Shown: one piece after another, positions 7,401-15,680 of the stretch
Layout: each line of letters begins with the position of its first letter
Position numbering within the stretch: position 1 is the stretch's first letter
Source: Glycomyces sp. YM15
GTDB taxonomy: Bacteria; Actinomycetota; Actinomycetes; Mycobacteriales; Micromonosporaceae
Direction: 5' to 3'
Length of the DNA stretch: 35,632 bases
Assembly: GCF_016918015.1 (NCBI RefSeq)
Contig: NZ_JAERMK010000037.1
Span: forward strand, 1 to 35,632
Translations under genes and position numbers: made by a program
The notes under the pieces: model-generated
Seen by the model: the letters and a program-made list of their open reading frames with translations, nothing else
Told to the model about the DNA's origin: nothing
The model's database searches: none

Positions 7401-8302
7401 GCGTCCCTCCCGGGGATCTGGAAATCGAAGAGCTGCTTGTCGAAGGCGGTGTACGAGGCGTAGTCGACGAGTTCGTAGAGGCGGGCCCGGGTCTGCATCC
7501 GGTCGACATGGGAGGCCTGGGTGCCTTCGGTCTCCAGGGCGTCGAAGAGGTCTTCGACGGCGCCCATGGCGGCGCGGAGGCTGGAGACGGGCCAGATGAC
7601 GAGGTTGTAGCCGAGGTCTTCGAGCTGCCGGGCGGTGAGGCTGGGCGAGGTGCCGAACTCGGTCATGTTCGCCAGGAGCGGCACGTCGACCGCCTCACGG
7701 AAGGCCGCGAACTCGGCTTCGGTGCGCAGGGCCTCGGGGAAGACCATGTCGGCCCCGGCGTCCACATAGGCTCTGGCGCGGTCGACGGCGGCGTCGAGCC
7801 CTTCGATCGCGCGGGCGTCGGTGCGGGCGCAGATGACGAAGTCGGGGTCGGTGCGGGCCTGGACGGCCGCGCGGACCCGTTGCAGCATCGTCTCGGCCGG
7901 TACGACCTCCTTGCCGTCGAGATGGCCGCAGCGTTTGGGGTTGACCTGGTCCTCGAGGTGGCAGCCCGCGATCCCGGCGTCTTCGAAGGCCGCGATGGTG
8001 CGGGCGACGTTCGCGGCCTCGCCGAAGCCGGTGTCGGCGTCGATGAGGGTGGGCAGATCGGTGGCGCGGGCGATCTGGCCGCCGCGCCCGGCGACCTCCG
8101 TGAGCGTGGTGAGGCCGATGTCGGGCAGGGCCAGGTCGGCCGCCAGCGCGGCGCCGGAGACGTAGACGCCTTCGAAGCCGCGGTCGGCGACGGCGCGGGC
8201 GACGAGCGGCGAGAACGCGCCGGGGAGGCGCTGGAGGCGGCCGGAGGCGAGTCCGGTGCGCAGGGCCCGGCGCTTCTGGGACGGCGAGAGGCGTTGCGTC
8301 AT
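7397..8302 (-). CDS. prpB: 2-methylisocitrate lyase
   Basis: This 301-residue member of the isocitrate lyase/PEP mutase superfamily cleaves 2-methylisocitrate to pyruvate and succinate. The signature KRCGH is at 123-127, carrying the catalytic cysteine. The Mg2+-binding LIDADTGFG segment is at 87-94 and E117 lies in HLEDQV. It is cytosolic. Start and stop each overlap their neighbours by four bases (ATGA), with prpD upstream and prpC downstream, so the three proteins are translationally coupled. Product succinate feeds the TCA cycle, where the fumC gene further along the window acts. Confidence 0.94.
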   Translation of the reverse strand: MTQRLSPSQKRRALRTGLASGRLQRLPGAFSPLVARAVADRGFEGVYVSGAALAADLALPDIGLTTLTEVAGRGGQIARATDLPTLIDADTGFGEAANVARTIAAFEDAGIAGCHLEDQVNPKRCGHLDGKEVVPAETMLQRVRAAVQARTDPDFVICARTDARAIEGLDAAVDRARAYVDAGADMVFPEALRTEAEFAAFREAVDVPLLANMTEFGTSPSLTARQLEDLGYNLVIWPVSSLRAAMGAVEDLFDALETEGTQASHVDRMQTRARLYELVDYASYTAFDKQLFDFQIPGRDA

Positions 8303-9804
8303 CGGAAGAGTCCTCCGCTCGTGGGTGCGCTCAGTGCTCCGGGAGGGGCGGCGAGGTTGAGGGCGCGGACTTCGGCGGCGTCGAGCGTGTCGATCCGGCA
8401 GGCGAGATCGAGGAACCGGTCCTGTTCGGGCCGTGCGATGACGCCGTCGGTGAGGGTGCGGAACTTCTCGAGGTACTGCTCGCGCGCGAAGGGCCTGGCG
8501 CCCCGGGGGTGGGCGTCGGCGACGGCGAGTTCGTCGTCGATGCTGGTGCCGTCGTCGAAGACCACGGTGACATGGCCGCCGAAGGCGCGCTTGTCGGGAT
8601 CGGGGTCGTGGTAGCGGCGGGTCCACTCCTGGTCTTCGAGGGTGCGGACCTTGTGCCACAGGGCCACGGTGGATTCGCGGTGGGCGCGTTCGGGGGTGTA
8701 GGAGCGCTCGTGGTGCCAGTCGCGGTCTTCGAGCGCGACGGCGAAGATGTACATGATGGAGTGGTCGAGGGTCTCGCGGCTCGCGTCCGGATCGGATTTC
8801 TGCGGGTCGTTCGCGCCGGTGCCGATCACGTTGTGGGTGTGGTGGCTGGTGCGGATCACGACCTCGGCGATGCGGGAGAGGTCGCCGATGCGCGGTGCGA
8901 GGCGCCGGGCGAGGTCGATGAGCGCCTGGCTCTGGTACTCCGCGGAGTGCTCCTTGGTGTAGGAGTCGAGGATGGCGCGCTTGGGTTCGCCGGGGCCGGG
9001 CAGCGGCACCGTGTAGCGCGCGTCGGGTCCGCTGAGGAGCCGGGCGATGACGCCGTCCTCGCCTTCCCAGATCGGCGACGGCGCGCCTTCGCCGCGCATG
9101 GCCCGGTCGACGGCCTCGACGGCGGCCTTCCCCGCGAACGCCGGGGCGTACGCCTTCCAGGAGGAGATCGCGCCCTTGCGCGACTGCCTGGTCGCGGTGG
9201 TGGTGTGCAGCGCCTGGCCGATCGCCTGGTAGATCACCTCGGGGTCGAGGCCCATGAGGGTGCCGATGCCGGCCGCCGCGGAGGGGCCGAGGTGGGCGAT
9301 GTGGTCGATCCGGTGCTCGTGCAGGCAGATCGCGCGGACCAGGTCGATCTGGACCTCGTAGCCGGTGGCGATGCCGCGCACCAGCGCCGTGCCGTCGAGG
9401 CCCCGGTGCTGGGCGACGGCGAGGATCGGCGGGATGTTGTCGCCGGGGTGCGAGTAGTCGGCGGCGAGGAACGTGTCGTGGAAGTCCAACTCGCGCACCG
9501 CGACTCCGTTCGCCCACGCGGCCCATTCGGGCGAGCTGCGCACGTCGGGCGCGGCGCCGAAGACGGCCGCGCCGGGACGGTACGGGTGCGCGAAGGCCTG
9601 GGCGCGGGCGTTGGCGACCGGGCGGCGGGCGAGCGACGCGGCCGCGACGGCGGCGTTGTCGATGACCCGGTTGCCGATCATCTCGGCGACCTCGGGCTCG
9701 ACCGGGACGGGGTCGTGGGCGACCTCGGCGAGTTTCCAGGCCAGCTCCGCTTCGCGCGGCAGATGCTCGCGGGAGGCGTGGACGCGGACGGGGTGCTCGA
9801 TCAT
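8299..9804 (-). CDS. prpD: 2-methylcitrate dehydratase (MmgE/PrpD family)
   Basis: This 501-residue enzyme is of MmgE/PrpD type and dehydrates 2-methylcitrate to 2-methyl-cis-aconitate. Family-typical segments include [15 protein letters not shown] near residue 43, [20 protein letters not shown] near 108-127 and the mid-protein [20 protein letters not shown] block. Length fits PrpD. It is the first gene of prpDBC; its ATG at 9804 has AGAAGGAGT upstream. Its promoter region is shared with the divergent prpR-like gene 125 bases away and holds repeated CTTGTG-type elements. No acnD or prpF is present, so a conventional PrpD route is expected. Confidence 0.93.
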   Translation of the reverse strand: MIEHPVRVHASREHLPREAELAWKLAEVAHDPVPVEPEVAEMIGNRVIDNAAVAAASLARRPVANARAQAFAHPYRPGAAVFGAAPDVRSSPEWAAWANGVAVRELDFHDTFLAADYSHPGDNIPPILAVAQHRGLDGTALVRGIATGYEVQIDLVRAICLHEHRIDHIAHLGPSAAAGIGTLMGLDPEVIYQAIGQALHTTTATRQSRKGAISSWKAYAPAFAGKAAVEAVDRAMRGEGAPSPIWEGEDGVIARLLSGPDARYTVPLPGPGEPKRAILDSYTKEHSAEYQSQALIDLARRLAPRIGDLSRIAEVVIRTSHHTHNVIGTGANDPQKSDPDASRETLDHSIMYIFAVALEDRDWHHERSYTPERAHRESTVALWHKVRTLEDQEWTRRYHDPDPDKRAFGGHVTVVFDDGTSIDDELAVADAHPRGARPFAREQYLEKFRTLTDGVIARPEQDRFLDLACRIDTLDAAEVRALNLAAPPGALSAPTSGGLFR

Positions 9805-9827
9805 GCGGCGACTCCTTCTGGGTTATC

Positions 9828-9922
9828 TTCACAGTATGTACAGCCACCGATCCCTATGAAAGCACTGAAAATGTGGTTTCTTGTGGAAATATCGGCCGTG
9901 TTCTGTGAATCTTGTGAAAGGA
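9828..9922. promoter_or_regulatory. prpDBC/prpR intergenic control region
   Basis: Two direct copies of a CTTGTG(G)AAA element occur, in TTTCTTGTGGAAAT at 9877-9890 and AATCTTGTGAAAGG at 9908-9921. Their starts are 31 bases apart, close to three helical turns, so they face the same side of the DNA. The first is itself a TTTC/GAAA inverted repeat. A TTCACAG near prpD (9828-9834) is the inverse of CTGTGAA at 9903-9909. On the minus strand CATACT could serve as a -10 for prpD. The second copy overlaps the prpR ribosome binding site, suggesting autoregulation. Binding by the adjacent regulator is inferred. Confidence 0.5.
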
Positions 9923-9929
9923 CCAGTTG

Positions 9930-11333
9930 ATGGCGTTGAAGACGGCCAAGGTCGGCCTGCGGCTGCGCCGGTTCCGCGAGGAGCAGGGCCTCACGCAGGC
10001 CTCGCTCGCCACCGCGCTGGGCATCTCCACCAGCTATGTGAACCAGATGGAGTCGAACCAGCGGCCCATCACCGGCCCCGTGCTGCTGCGCCTCGCCGAG
10101 GTCTTCGACGTGGACGTGCAGCGCTTCTCGGCCGCCGAGAGCGACCGCCTCGACGCGCAGCTGCGGGACGCGCTCGCCGACACCGCCCACGCCGAGCAGG
10201 TCTCCCCCGGGCAGACCCGCGAGCTCGCCGAGGGCATGCCCGAGCTGGCGCGGTACGTCGTGGACCTGCACCGCCGCTACCGGCACGCCGTCGAACGCAA
10301 CACGGCCATGAGCGCCGAACTCGACGCCGGGGCCGCGCCCACGGCGTACGAGGAGGTTCGGGACCTGTTCTACGCCAAGCGGAACTACGTGCCGGAGCTG
10401 GACGAGGCCGCCGAGCGGATCGCCGCCGAACTGGACCCGGCCGATCTCGACGTGGAACTCACCCGGCTGCTGGCCGACCGGCACGGCACCGTCGTCGCCG
10501 CTCTGGGTGCCGACGAGCAGGCCGGGGCCAAGCGCCGCTTCGACCCCGACGGCCGCGTCCTGCGCGTCTCGCCGCTCCTCACCTCGGGCCAGCGCGCCTT
10601 CCAGCTCGCCACGCACCTGGCGCTGGTCGAGCACGCCGACCTGATCGACGGCCTGGTGGCCGCCGCCGACCTCTCGGGGCCGGAGGCGCGGGGGCTGGCG
10701 CGGATCGGCCTGGCGAACTACTTCGCGGGCGCGTTGATCCTGCCGTACGGGGTGTTTCGGAGCGCCGCAGAGGAACTGCGGTACGACCTCGACCTGCTGC
10801 AGCGGCGGTTCCGGGTGGGGTTCGAGACGGTGGCGCACCGGTTGAGCACGTTGCAGCGGCCGGGCGCGCGGGGCGTGCCGTTCTTCTTCGTGCGGGTGGA
10901 CCGGGCCGGGAACATCTCGAAGCGGCAGTCGGCCACGGACTTCCACTTCTCGCGGGTGGGCGGCAGCTGCCCGCTGTGGAATGTGTACGAGGCGTTCGCG
11001 CATCCCGGGGAGATCCGCACGCAGCTCGCGCAGATGCCCGACGGGCGCGCGTACCTGTGGGTGGCGCGCACGGTGACGCGCCGCTACGGCGGGTTCGGGA
11101 CGCCGGCGAAGACGTTCGCGATCGGGCTGGGCTGCGACCTGCACCATGCGCACCGGCTGGTGTACGCCGACGGGCTGGACCTGGCGAGCCCGGCGGCGCT
11201 GACCCCGATCGGGCCGGGCTGCAAGGTCTGCGACCGGTCGGGCTGCCCGCAGCGGGCGTTCCCGGCGATCGGCAGGCCGCTCGACGTGACGGACCACCGC
11301 AGCGGGTTCACGCCGTACCCGTCGTCGGCGTGA
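9930..11333 (+). CDS. prpR: PrpR/ScfR-like XRE regulator of propionate metabolism
   Basis: This 467-residue protein has an N-terminal XRE helix-turn-helix (about residues 8-62, with LTQASLATALGISTSYVNQM) and the long C-terminal domain of short-chain-acyl regulators such as mycobacterial PrpR and RamB. Four cysteines near the end (C402, C431, C434, C439, in GLGCD and GPGCKVCDRSGC) match the cluster-binding pattern reported for mycobacterial PrpR, where a 4Fe-4S cluster and CoA-type ligand tune DNA binding. It is divergent from prpDBC and most likely controls it. The ATG at 9930 is preferred over the adjacent TTG because AAAGGA lies seven bases upstream. It ends three bases before the convergent rocD stop, with no terminator between. 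Confidence 0.88.
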   Translation: MALKTAKVGLRLRRFREEQGLTQASLATALGISTSYVNQMESNQRPITGPVLLRLAEVFDVDVQRFSAAESDRLDAQLRDALADTAHAEQVSPGQTRELAEGMPELARYVVDLHRRYRHAVERNTAMSAELDAGAAPTAYEEVRDLFYAKRNYVPELDEAAERIAAELDPADLDVELTRLLADRHGTVVAALGADEQAGAKRRFDPDGRVLRVSPLLTSGQRAFQLATHLALVEHADLIDGLVAAADLSGPEARGLARIGLANYFAGALILPYGVFRSAAEELRYDLDLLQRRFRVGFETVAHRLSTLQRPGARGVPFFFVRVDRAGNISKRQSATDFHFSRVGGSCPLWNVYEAFAHPGEIRTQLAQMPDGRAYLWVARTVTRRYGGFGTPAKTFAIGLGCDLHHAHRLVYADGLDLASPAALTPIGPGCKVCDRSGCPQRAFPAIGRPLDVTDHRSGFTPYPSSA

Positions 11334-11336
11334 GCC

Positions 11337-12536
11337 TCAGCCGATCGCCTCGGTCAGGACCGCGACGCCCCGGTCGATCTCCTCGGGTTCGATGACGAGC
11401 GGCGGGGCGATGCGGACGGTCCGCCGGTGGGTCTCCTTGGCGAGCACGCCGAGTCGCAGCATCCGCTCGCAGACCTCGCGCGCGGAGGGCCCGCTCTCGG
11501 GGAGGTCGACGCCGGCCCACAGGCCGCAGACCCTGACCGCGTCTACTTTGGACGAATTGAGTCCGGCGAGGGCGCCTTCGAGGTACCGGCCGAGGTCGCG
11601 GGCCCGCCGCTGCCATTCGCCGGTGGCGAGCATGGCGACGACTTCGGCACCGACGGCGGCGGCGAGCGGATTGCCGCCGAACGTGGAGCCGTGGGTGCCG
11701 GGCGTGAAGACGTCCATGACCGCGCGGTCGCAGGCGACGGCGGAGAGGGGGACGATGCCTCCGCCGAGGGCCTTGCCGAGCACGTACACGTCGGGCTCGA
11801 CGTCCTCGCGGTCGCACGCGAACGTGTGTCCGGTGCGGCCCAGACCCGACTGGATCTCGTCGGCGATCATGAGGACGCCGTGCTCGTCGCATTGGCGGCG
11901 CACCTCGGCGAGCCAGCCCGCCGGCGGGACGACGACTCCGGCTTCGCCCTGAACGGGTTCGAGGAGCACGGCGGCGGTCTCGGGGCCGATGGCGGCCGCA
12001 AGTGCTTCGGCGTCGCCGTAGGGCACCGTGTCGAAGCCGCCGTCGAAGGGCCCGAAGCCCTCGCGGGTGTCGGGGTCGGAGGAGAACCCGACGATGGTGG
12101 TGGTGCGGCCATGGAAGTTCCCGTCGAAGACGACGATCCGCGCCTGGCCGGCGGCGATGCCCTTGCGGGTGTAGGCCCATTTGCGGGCGGCTTTGACGGC
12201 GGTCTCGACGGCTTCGGCGCCGGTGTTCATGGGCAGGACGGCCTCCTTGCCGCAGAGGTCGGCGAGCCCGGCCAGGAACGGGCCGAGGGTGTCGGTGCGG
12301 AAGGCGCGCGAGGCGAGGGTGAGCCGGTCGAGCTGGGCGTGCGCGGCCGCGGTCAGGCGCGGGTGGCGGTGCCCGAAGTTCAGGGCGGAGTAGGCCGCGA
12401 GCCAGTCGAGGTAGCGGTTTCCTTCGGCGTCGGTCACCCAGGCGCCCTCGCCTTCGGCGATGACCACCGGCAGCGGGTGGTAGTTGTGCGCGCCGTACTG
12501 CTCTTCGAGGTCTGTCAGGTGGTTCGAACGGTTCAC
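11337..12536 (-). CDS. rocD: Ornithine aminotransferase
   Basis: This 399-residue class III PLP aminotransferase converts ornithine and 2-oxoglutarate to glutamate-5-semialdehyde and glutamate, linking arginine/ornithine breakdown to proline and glutamate. Visible PLP-site elements are NTGAEAVE (104-111), D226 in IADEIQSG and the Schiff-base lysine K255 in VLGKALGGG. The N-terminal YGAHNYHPLPVV segment is characteristic of ornithine aminotransferases and separates it from acetylornithine enzymes. No arginase or other arginine gene is adjacent. It converges on prpR with only three bases between the stops. Confidence 0.92.
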   Translation of the reverse strand: MNRSNHLTDLEEQYGAHNYHPLPVVIAEGEGAWVTDAEGNRYLDWLAAYSALNFGHRHPRLTAAAHAQLDRLTLASRAFRTDTLGPFLAGLADLCGKEAVLPMNTGAEAVETAVKAARKWAYTRKGIAAGQARIVVFDGNFHGRTTTIVGFSSDPDTREGFGPFDGGFDTVPYGDAEALAAAIGPETAAVLLEPVQGEAGVVVPPAGWLAEVRRQCDEHGVLMIADEIQSGLGRTGHTFACDREDVEPDVYVLGKALGGGIVPLSAVACDRAVMDVFTPGTHGSTFGGNPLAAAVGAEVVAMLATGEWQRRARDLGRYLEGALAGLNSSKVDAVRVCGLWAGVDLPESGPSAREVCERMLRLGVLAKETHRRTVRIAPPLVIEPEEIDRGVAVLTEAIG

Positions 12537-12778
12537 GGGCGGCCTTTCACGGACGGGGACGGCGCCGCGGCCGGCGCCGACGCATCGGCTGACGTCTCCG
12601 GCGGCACTCGGACGCCGGTATCCACCAGCATGGACCCCGCGGCGGCGATCGGGCCGTCGTTGGCAGCACTGGCGTGGCGGCGGTCGGTCGATCCTCCTCG
12701 AATTCGTTTGTCGAACGCCGAACCTCGGTGCAAGCTGGGTGCCGGACCCGCACCATTGCCACCGCCGATTGGACCGCC

Positions 12779-13987
12779 GTGACCAGCACCGCCCTGCCTG
12801 CGTCCGCCCGCACCGCGCCCGAACTGGTGCACTGGCGCAACGCCGTGTTCGCGGTGTTCGCCCTCTCCGGGTTCGTGTTCGCGAACTGGGCCGCGCGCGT
12901 CCCGAACATGCGCGACCTCCTCGGTGCGACCACGCAGGAGATGGGCGTGCTCATCCTCGGCCTCTCGGCCGGGGCGATGCTCGGCCTCATCGCCTCGGGC
13001 CACGTGGTCGCCCACCTCGGGGCGACCGCGGCGATCCGCTGGTTCCTCTCCCTCACCGCCGTCGGCCTGGTCGCGATCGGGCTCATCGCCGGGCTCGCGC
13101 CCGCCTATTGGGCGCTGTTCGCGGCGCTGATGGTCCTCGGGGCGGGCAACTCGGTGCTCGACGTGGCGATGAACCTCTCCGGCGCCGCCAACGAGCGGCG
13201 CGTCGGCAAGACCCTGATGCCGATGTTCCACGCGGGATTCAGTGTCGGCACCATGCTCGGCGCGGGCCTCGGCGCGCTCACCGAGCAGCTCGGCGTCTCG
13301 GCCGGATGGCATCTCACCGTGGTGGGCCTCGCGGTCCTCCTGGCCTCGGTGTACGTGGTCCGGTTCCTCCAGCCCGCCGAGGAGCCGCGCGAGGCGCAGC
13401 CAGGCGAGCGGTCCGGCTGGCGCACCCGTCTGGCCTCGTGGACGGACGTGCGGGTGCTGCTCATCGGCCTCATCATCCTCGGCATGGCGTTCACCGAGGG
13501 GACCGCGAACGACTGGCTGGGTCTGGCCATGGTCGACGGCTACGGGCTCACGAACCCCGGCGGCGCGGCGGTCTTCGCCGTGTTCGTCACCGCCATGACC
13601 GCCGGGCGCGCCTTCGGCGGGCTGTTCCTCGACAGGTTCGGGCGGGTGCCGGTCCTGGCCGGATCGGCGCTGCTGGCGCTCGTGGGCCTGCTGCTGGTGA
13701 TCCTCGGCCCGACCGCGCCGATCGCGATCGTCGGCACCGTCCTGTGGGGCCTCGGCGCGTCGCTCGGGTTCCCCGTCGGCATGTCGGCCGCCGCGGACGA
13801 CCCCGAGAAGGCCACCGCGAACGTCGCGGTCGTGGCCACGATCGGGTACTGCGCGTTCCTCATCGGTCCCCCGCTGATCGGTCTGATGGGCGACCAAGTG
13901 GGCCTGCGGAACGCGTTCTACGTGGTGCTCGTCCTGGTGGCGATCGCACTGGTCTGCTCGCCCGCGGCGCGGAGGCCCAAGGGGTGA
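12779..13987 (+). CDS. MFS transporter, YbjJ/fucose-permease-like
   Basis: This roughly 402-residue, 12-helix major facilitator resembles the YbjJ/FucP-like group, with the N-terminal segment FVFANWAARVPNMRDLLG and the motif MNLSGAANERRVGKTLMPMFH-like region before the second half typical of that group. The two six-helix halves are separated by a charged loop near residues 195-215 (EEPREAQPGERSGWRTR). Its substrate is unknown; sugars or sugar-like compounds are the usual guess. The GTG at 12779 is chosen because homologous proteins start close to this point; an in-frame ATG at 12674 would add 35 residues of uncharacteristic sequence. The ribosome binding site is weak. A strong hairpin follows. 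Confidence 0.82.
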   Translation: MTSTALPASARTAPELVHWRNAVFAVFALSGFVFANWAARVPNMRDLLGATTQEMGVLILGLSAGAMLGLIASGHVVAHLGATAAIRWFLSLTAVGLVAIGLIAGLAPAYWALFAALMVLGAGNSVLDVAMNLSGAANERRVGKTLMPMFHAGFSVGTMLGAGLGALTEQLGVSAGWHLTVVGLAVLLASVYVVRFLQPAEEPREAQPGERSGWRTRLASWTDVRVLLIGLIILGMAFTEGTANDWLGLAMVDGYGLTNPGGAAVFAVFVTAMTAGRAFGGLFLDRFGRVPVLAGSALLALVGLLLVILGPTAPIAIVGTVLWGLGASLGFPVGMSAAADDPEKATANVAVVATIGYCAFLIGPPLIGLMGDQVGLRNAFYVVLVLVAIALVCSPAARRPKG

Positions 13988-13989
13988 GG

Positions 13990-14021
13990 GTCCGGCGCGG
14001 GTGGTGGGACCCGCGCCGGAC
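13990..14021. terminator. Bidirectional hairpin, 13-bp perfect stem
   Basis: GTCCGGCGCGGGT (13990-14002) pairs perfectly with ACCCGCGCCGGAC (14009-14021) around a GGTGGG loop. It lies between the stops of the convergent MFS and GH43 genes and can end both transcripts. Confidence 0.75.
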
Positions 14022-14028
14022 GGATCGG

Positions 14029-15468
14029 TTACGTGGTGACGCGGAAGGTCGCGTCAGCCCGTTCCTGGGAGGTGCTCACGGGGTCGAGCCGCAGCGAGTA
14101 CCCGTAGTGGCGGATGTAGCGGGTCGGGAAGTTGTAGGACGAGAACGAGCTCCACGAGGAGTCGGCGAGCCCGGCGACCCGGTTGAAGGTGGCGTCGGCG
14201 TTGAACGTGCCGCCGGAGGTTCTGGGGGCGAGCACGAAGTCGTAGTTGGCGTGCCGTAGGAAGTGCCCGGGGAAGTTCACCGATTCGAAGGAGACCGCGC
14301 TCGAGGAGGCCAGGCCCGGCACGAGTCGGAACTGGGAGTCCTGCACGGGGCTCACGCCCGGGTCGATGCGCACGTCGAAGTTGTAGTGGCGCACATAGCG
14401 GTCCTGGTAGTTGTAGGACTGCAGGCGGTTGAACACCGGGTTCTGGTAGCGGTTCAGGACCCGGGTCTCCTCGGCCTGGGTGAGGTTGAGGATGAAGCCG
14501 TGCCGCTTCAGGTTGGCGCCCATGCTGTAGCCCGAGGCGATGCGGTAGCCGGAGACGTTGGCGGGGTTGGTGGTCACGACGGGCAGGTAGCCGCGGCCGG
14601 TGGCGTACTGGTCGAGCCACAGCGCCCATTCGTTGCGGTCGTTGAACTTCGCCCACATGGGGCCTTCGACGCCGCCTCCGGTGAGGTTCGACAGGTCGCC
14701 CAGGCGCGTCCACGAGCCGGTGAGCGAGTTGCCTCCCTCGATGACGATCTGAGTGTGCTTGGAGGCGCGGTAGTAGCGGTAGCCGCCGGTGTTGGCCTCG
14801 ATGATCTGGGTGTCGATGAGCTCGTCGAGGCCAGGGCGTTCGATGTAGACCTGCGGGGTCGTGATGGACCGGAAGTCGGTGGTGCGGGCGCTCCAGATGC
14901 GGTGCTTCTTCTCGCCGTTCAACGTGGAGTTGGTGGCCCAGTACAGGAAGTAGTTCCCGGCGGAAGCGTCCCAGATGGCCTCGGGCGCCCAGGCGTCCCC
15001 GGCGTCGCCGATGGACGCGGCGACGGGCAGCAGCCACGGGATCGACCAGTTCACGAGGTCGGCGGACTCCCACACGACGAGGTTGCGGCTGCCGGTGTTC
15101 TGCGCGTCGCCCCAGGACGTGCCCGAACCGATGTGCAGGTCGGTGGCGATGATCCAGTAGCGGTCCCCGGCCGGGCTGCGCACGATGATGGGGTCGCGCA
15201 CGCCCTTGGTGCCCAGCGAGGAGCGCAGGACGATCTGGCCGCGGTTGAGGTCGGTCCAGTTCAGGCCGTCGTCGGAGTGGGCGAGGTAGATCTGCTCGCC
15301 GCCGGTGCCCTCGCCGATGAAGTGGGCCATGAGGTACCCGGTGTGGGCGGTCTGGGCCGCCGCGGGTGATGCCGGGAGCAGCGCGGCGGCGGGGACGGCG
15401 GCGGCGGCCGTGATGAGGCCGCGGCGGCTGAGCCTCGGCATGGCGTGGCGTGAGGGTGGTGTCGACAT
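14029..15468 (-). CDS. Secreted GH43-type arabinofuranosidase-like enzyme with CBM42
   Basis: This 479-residue protein has a twin-arginine signal peptide (SRRGLITAAAAVPAAALL) with likely cleavage near residue 38. A five-bladed-propeller glycoside hydrolase region resembling GH43 follows (about 43-330), with VRDPIIVRS and AWAPEAIWD as probable acid/base landmarks. The C-terminal 140 residues are an AbfB/CBM42 arabinose-binding domain, with three beta-trefoil repeats visible as SYNYQDRYVRHYNF, NFPGHFLRHANY and NFPTRYIRHYGY. It probably trims arabinose side chains from plant polysaccharide outside the cell. The ATG at 15468 has GGAGAG upstream. Two palindromes precede it and suggest sugar-responsive control. 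Confidence 0.88.
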   Translation of the reverse strand: MSTPPSRHAMPRLSRRGLITAAAAVPAAALLPASPAAAQTAHTGYLMAHFIGEGTGGEQIYLAHSDDGLNWTDLNRGQIVLRSSLGTKGVRDPIIVRSPAGDRYWIIATDLHIGSGTSWGDAQNTGSRNLVVWESADLVNWSIPWLLPVAASIGDAGDAWAPEAIWDASAGNYFLYWATNSTLNGEKKHRIWSARTTDFRSITTPQVYIERPGLDELIDTQIIEANTGGYRYYRASKHTQIVIEGGNSLTGSWTRLGDLSNLTGGGVEGPMWAKFNDRNEWALWLDQYATGRGYLPVVTTNPANVSGYRIASGYSMGANLKRHGFILNLTQAEETRVLNRYQNPVFNRLQSYNYQDRYVRHYNFDVRIDPGVSPVQDSQFRLVPGLASSSAVSFESVNFPGHFLRHANYDFVLAPRTSGGTFNADATFNRVAGLADSSWSSFSSYNFPTRYIRHYGYSLRLDPVSTSQERADATFRVTT

Positions 15469-15522
15469 TGACTCTCCAGGGATCTTGCAGCCGAAATGAT
15501 GATGTGAAGGGTAACAATCAAC

Positions 15523-15548
15523 ATTGACCTAGTCAATATCTTCGATAT
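15523..15548. promoter_or_regulatory. Two adjacent palindromic operators upstream of GH43
   Basis: ATTGAC-CTA-GTCAAT (15523-15537) is a perfect 6-bp inverted repeat. It is overlapped by ATATC-TTC-GATAT (15536-15548), a perfect 5-bp inverted repeat. Both lie 55-80 bases before the GH43 start in an unusually A/T-rich stretch. The ATATC/GATAT half sites resemble those before the DUF1537 kinase at 19481-19499, though with a different spacer. The binding proteins are unknown. Confidence 0.5.
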
Positions 15549-15628
15549 CAAACGAGAGCGCGCTGTATCGATTCCGTGATGTGGGCGCAGGCCGCGAACC
15601 GGGAGGTCACCGAAGCGGTGACCGCGAA

Positions 15629-15668
15629 CCTCCCGGCCCGGCGCCGTTGACGGCGCCGGGCCGGGAGG
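15629..15668 (-). terminator. 19-bp-stem hairpin ending the four-carbon-acid operon
   Basis: A perfect inverted repeat of 19 bp per arm (15629-15647 with 15650-15668) is separated by only two bases. It begins 12 bases past the gntP stop codon. This is the strongest hairpin in the window and very likely terminates the kinase-dehydrogenase-permease transcript before the GH43 gene. A second, imperfect stem (GGGAGG..CCTCCC with GGTCACC inside) lies at 15601-15634 and overlaps it, so alternative folding is possible. Confidence 0.75.
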
Positions 15669-15680
15669 CCGCGAACCTGG

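Noticed and set aside
12686..12725. TTCG/CGAA-rich sequence before the MFS gene at 12779, and TTCGAA near 12526
   Set aside because: Arms are only four to six bases and the arrangement is irregular; not enough for an operator call.
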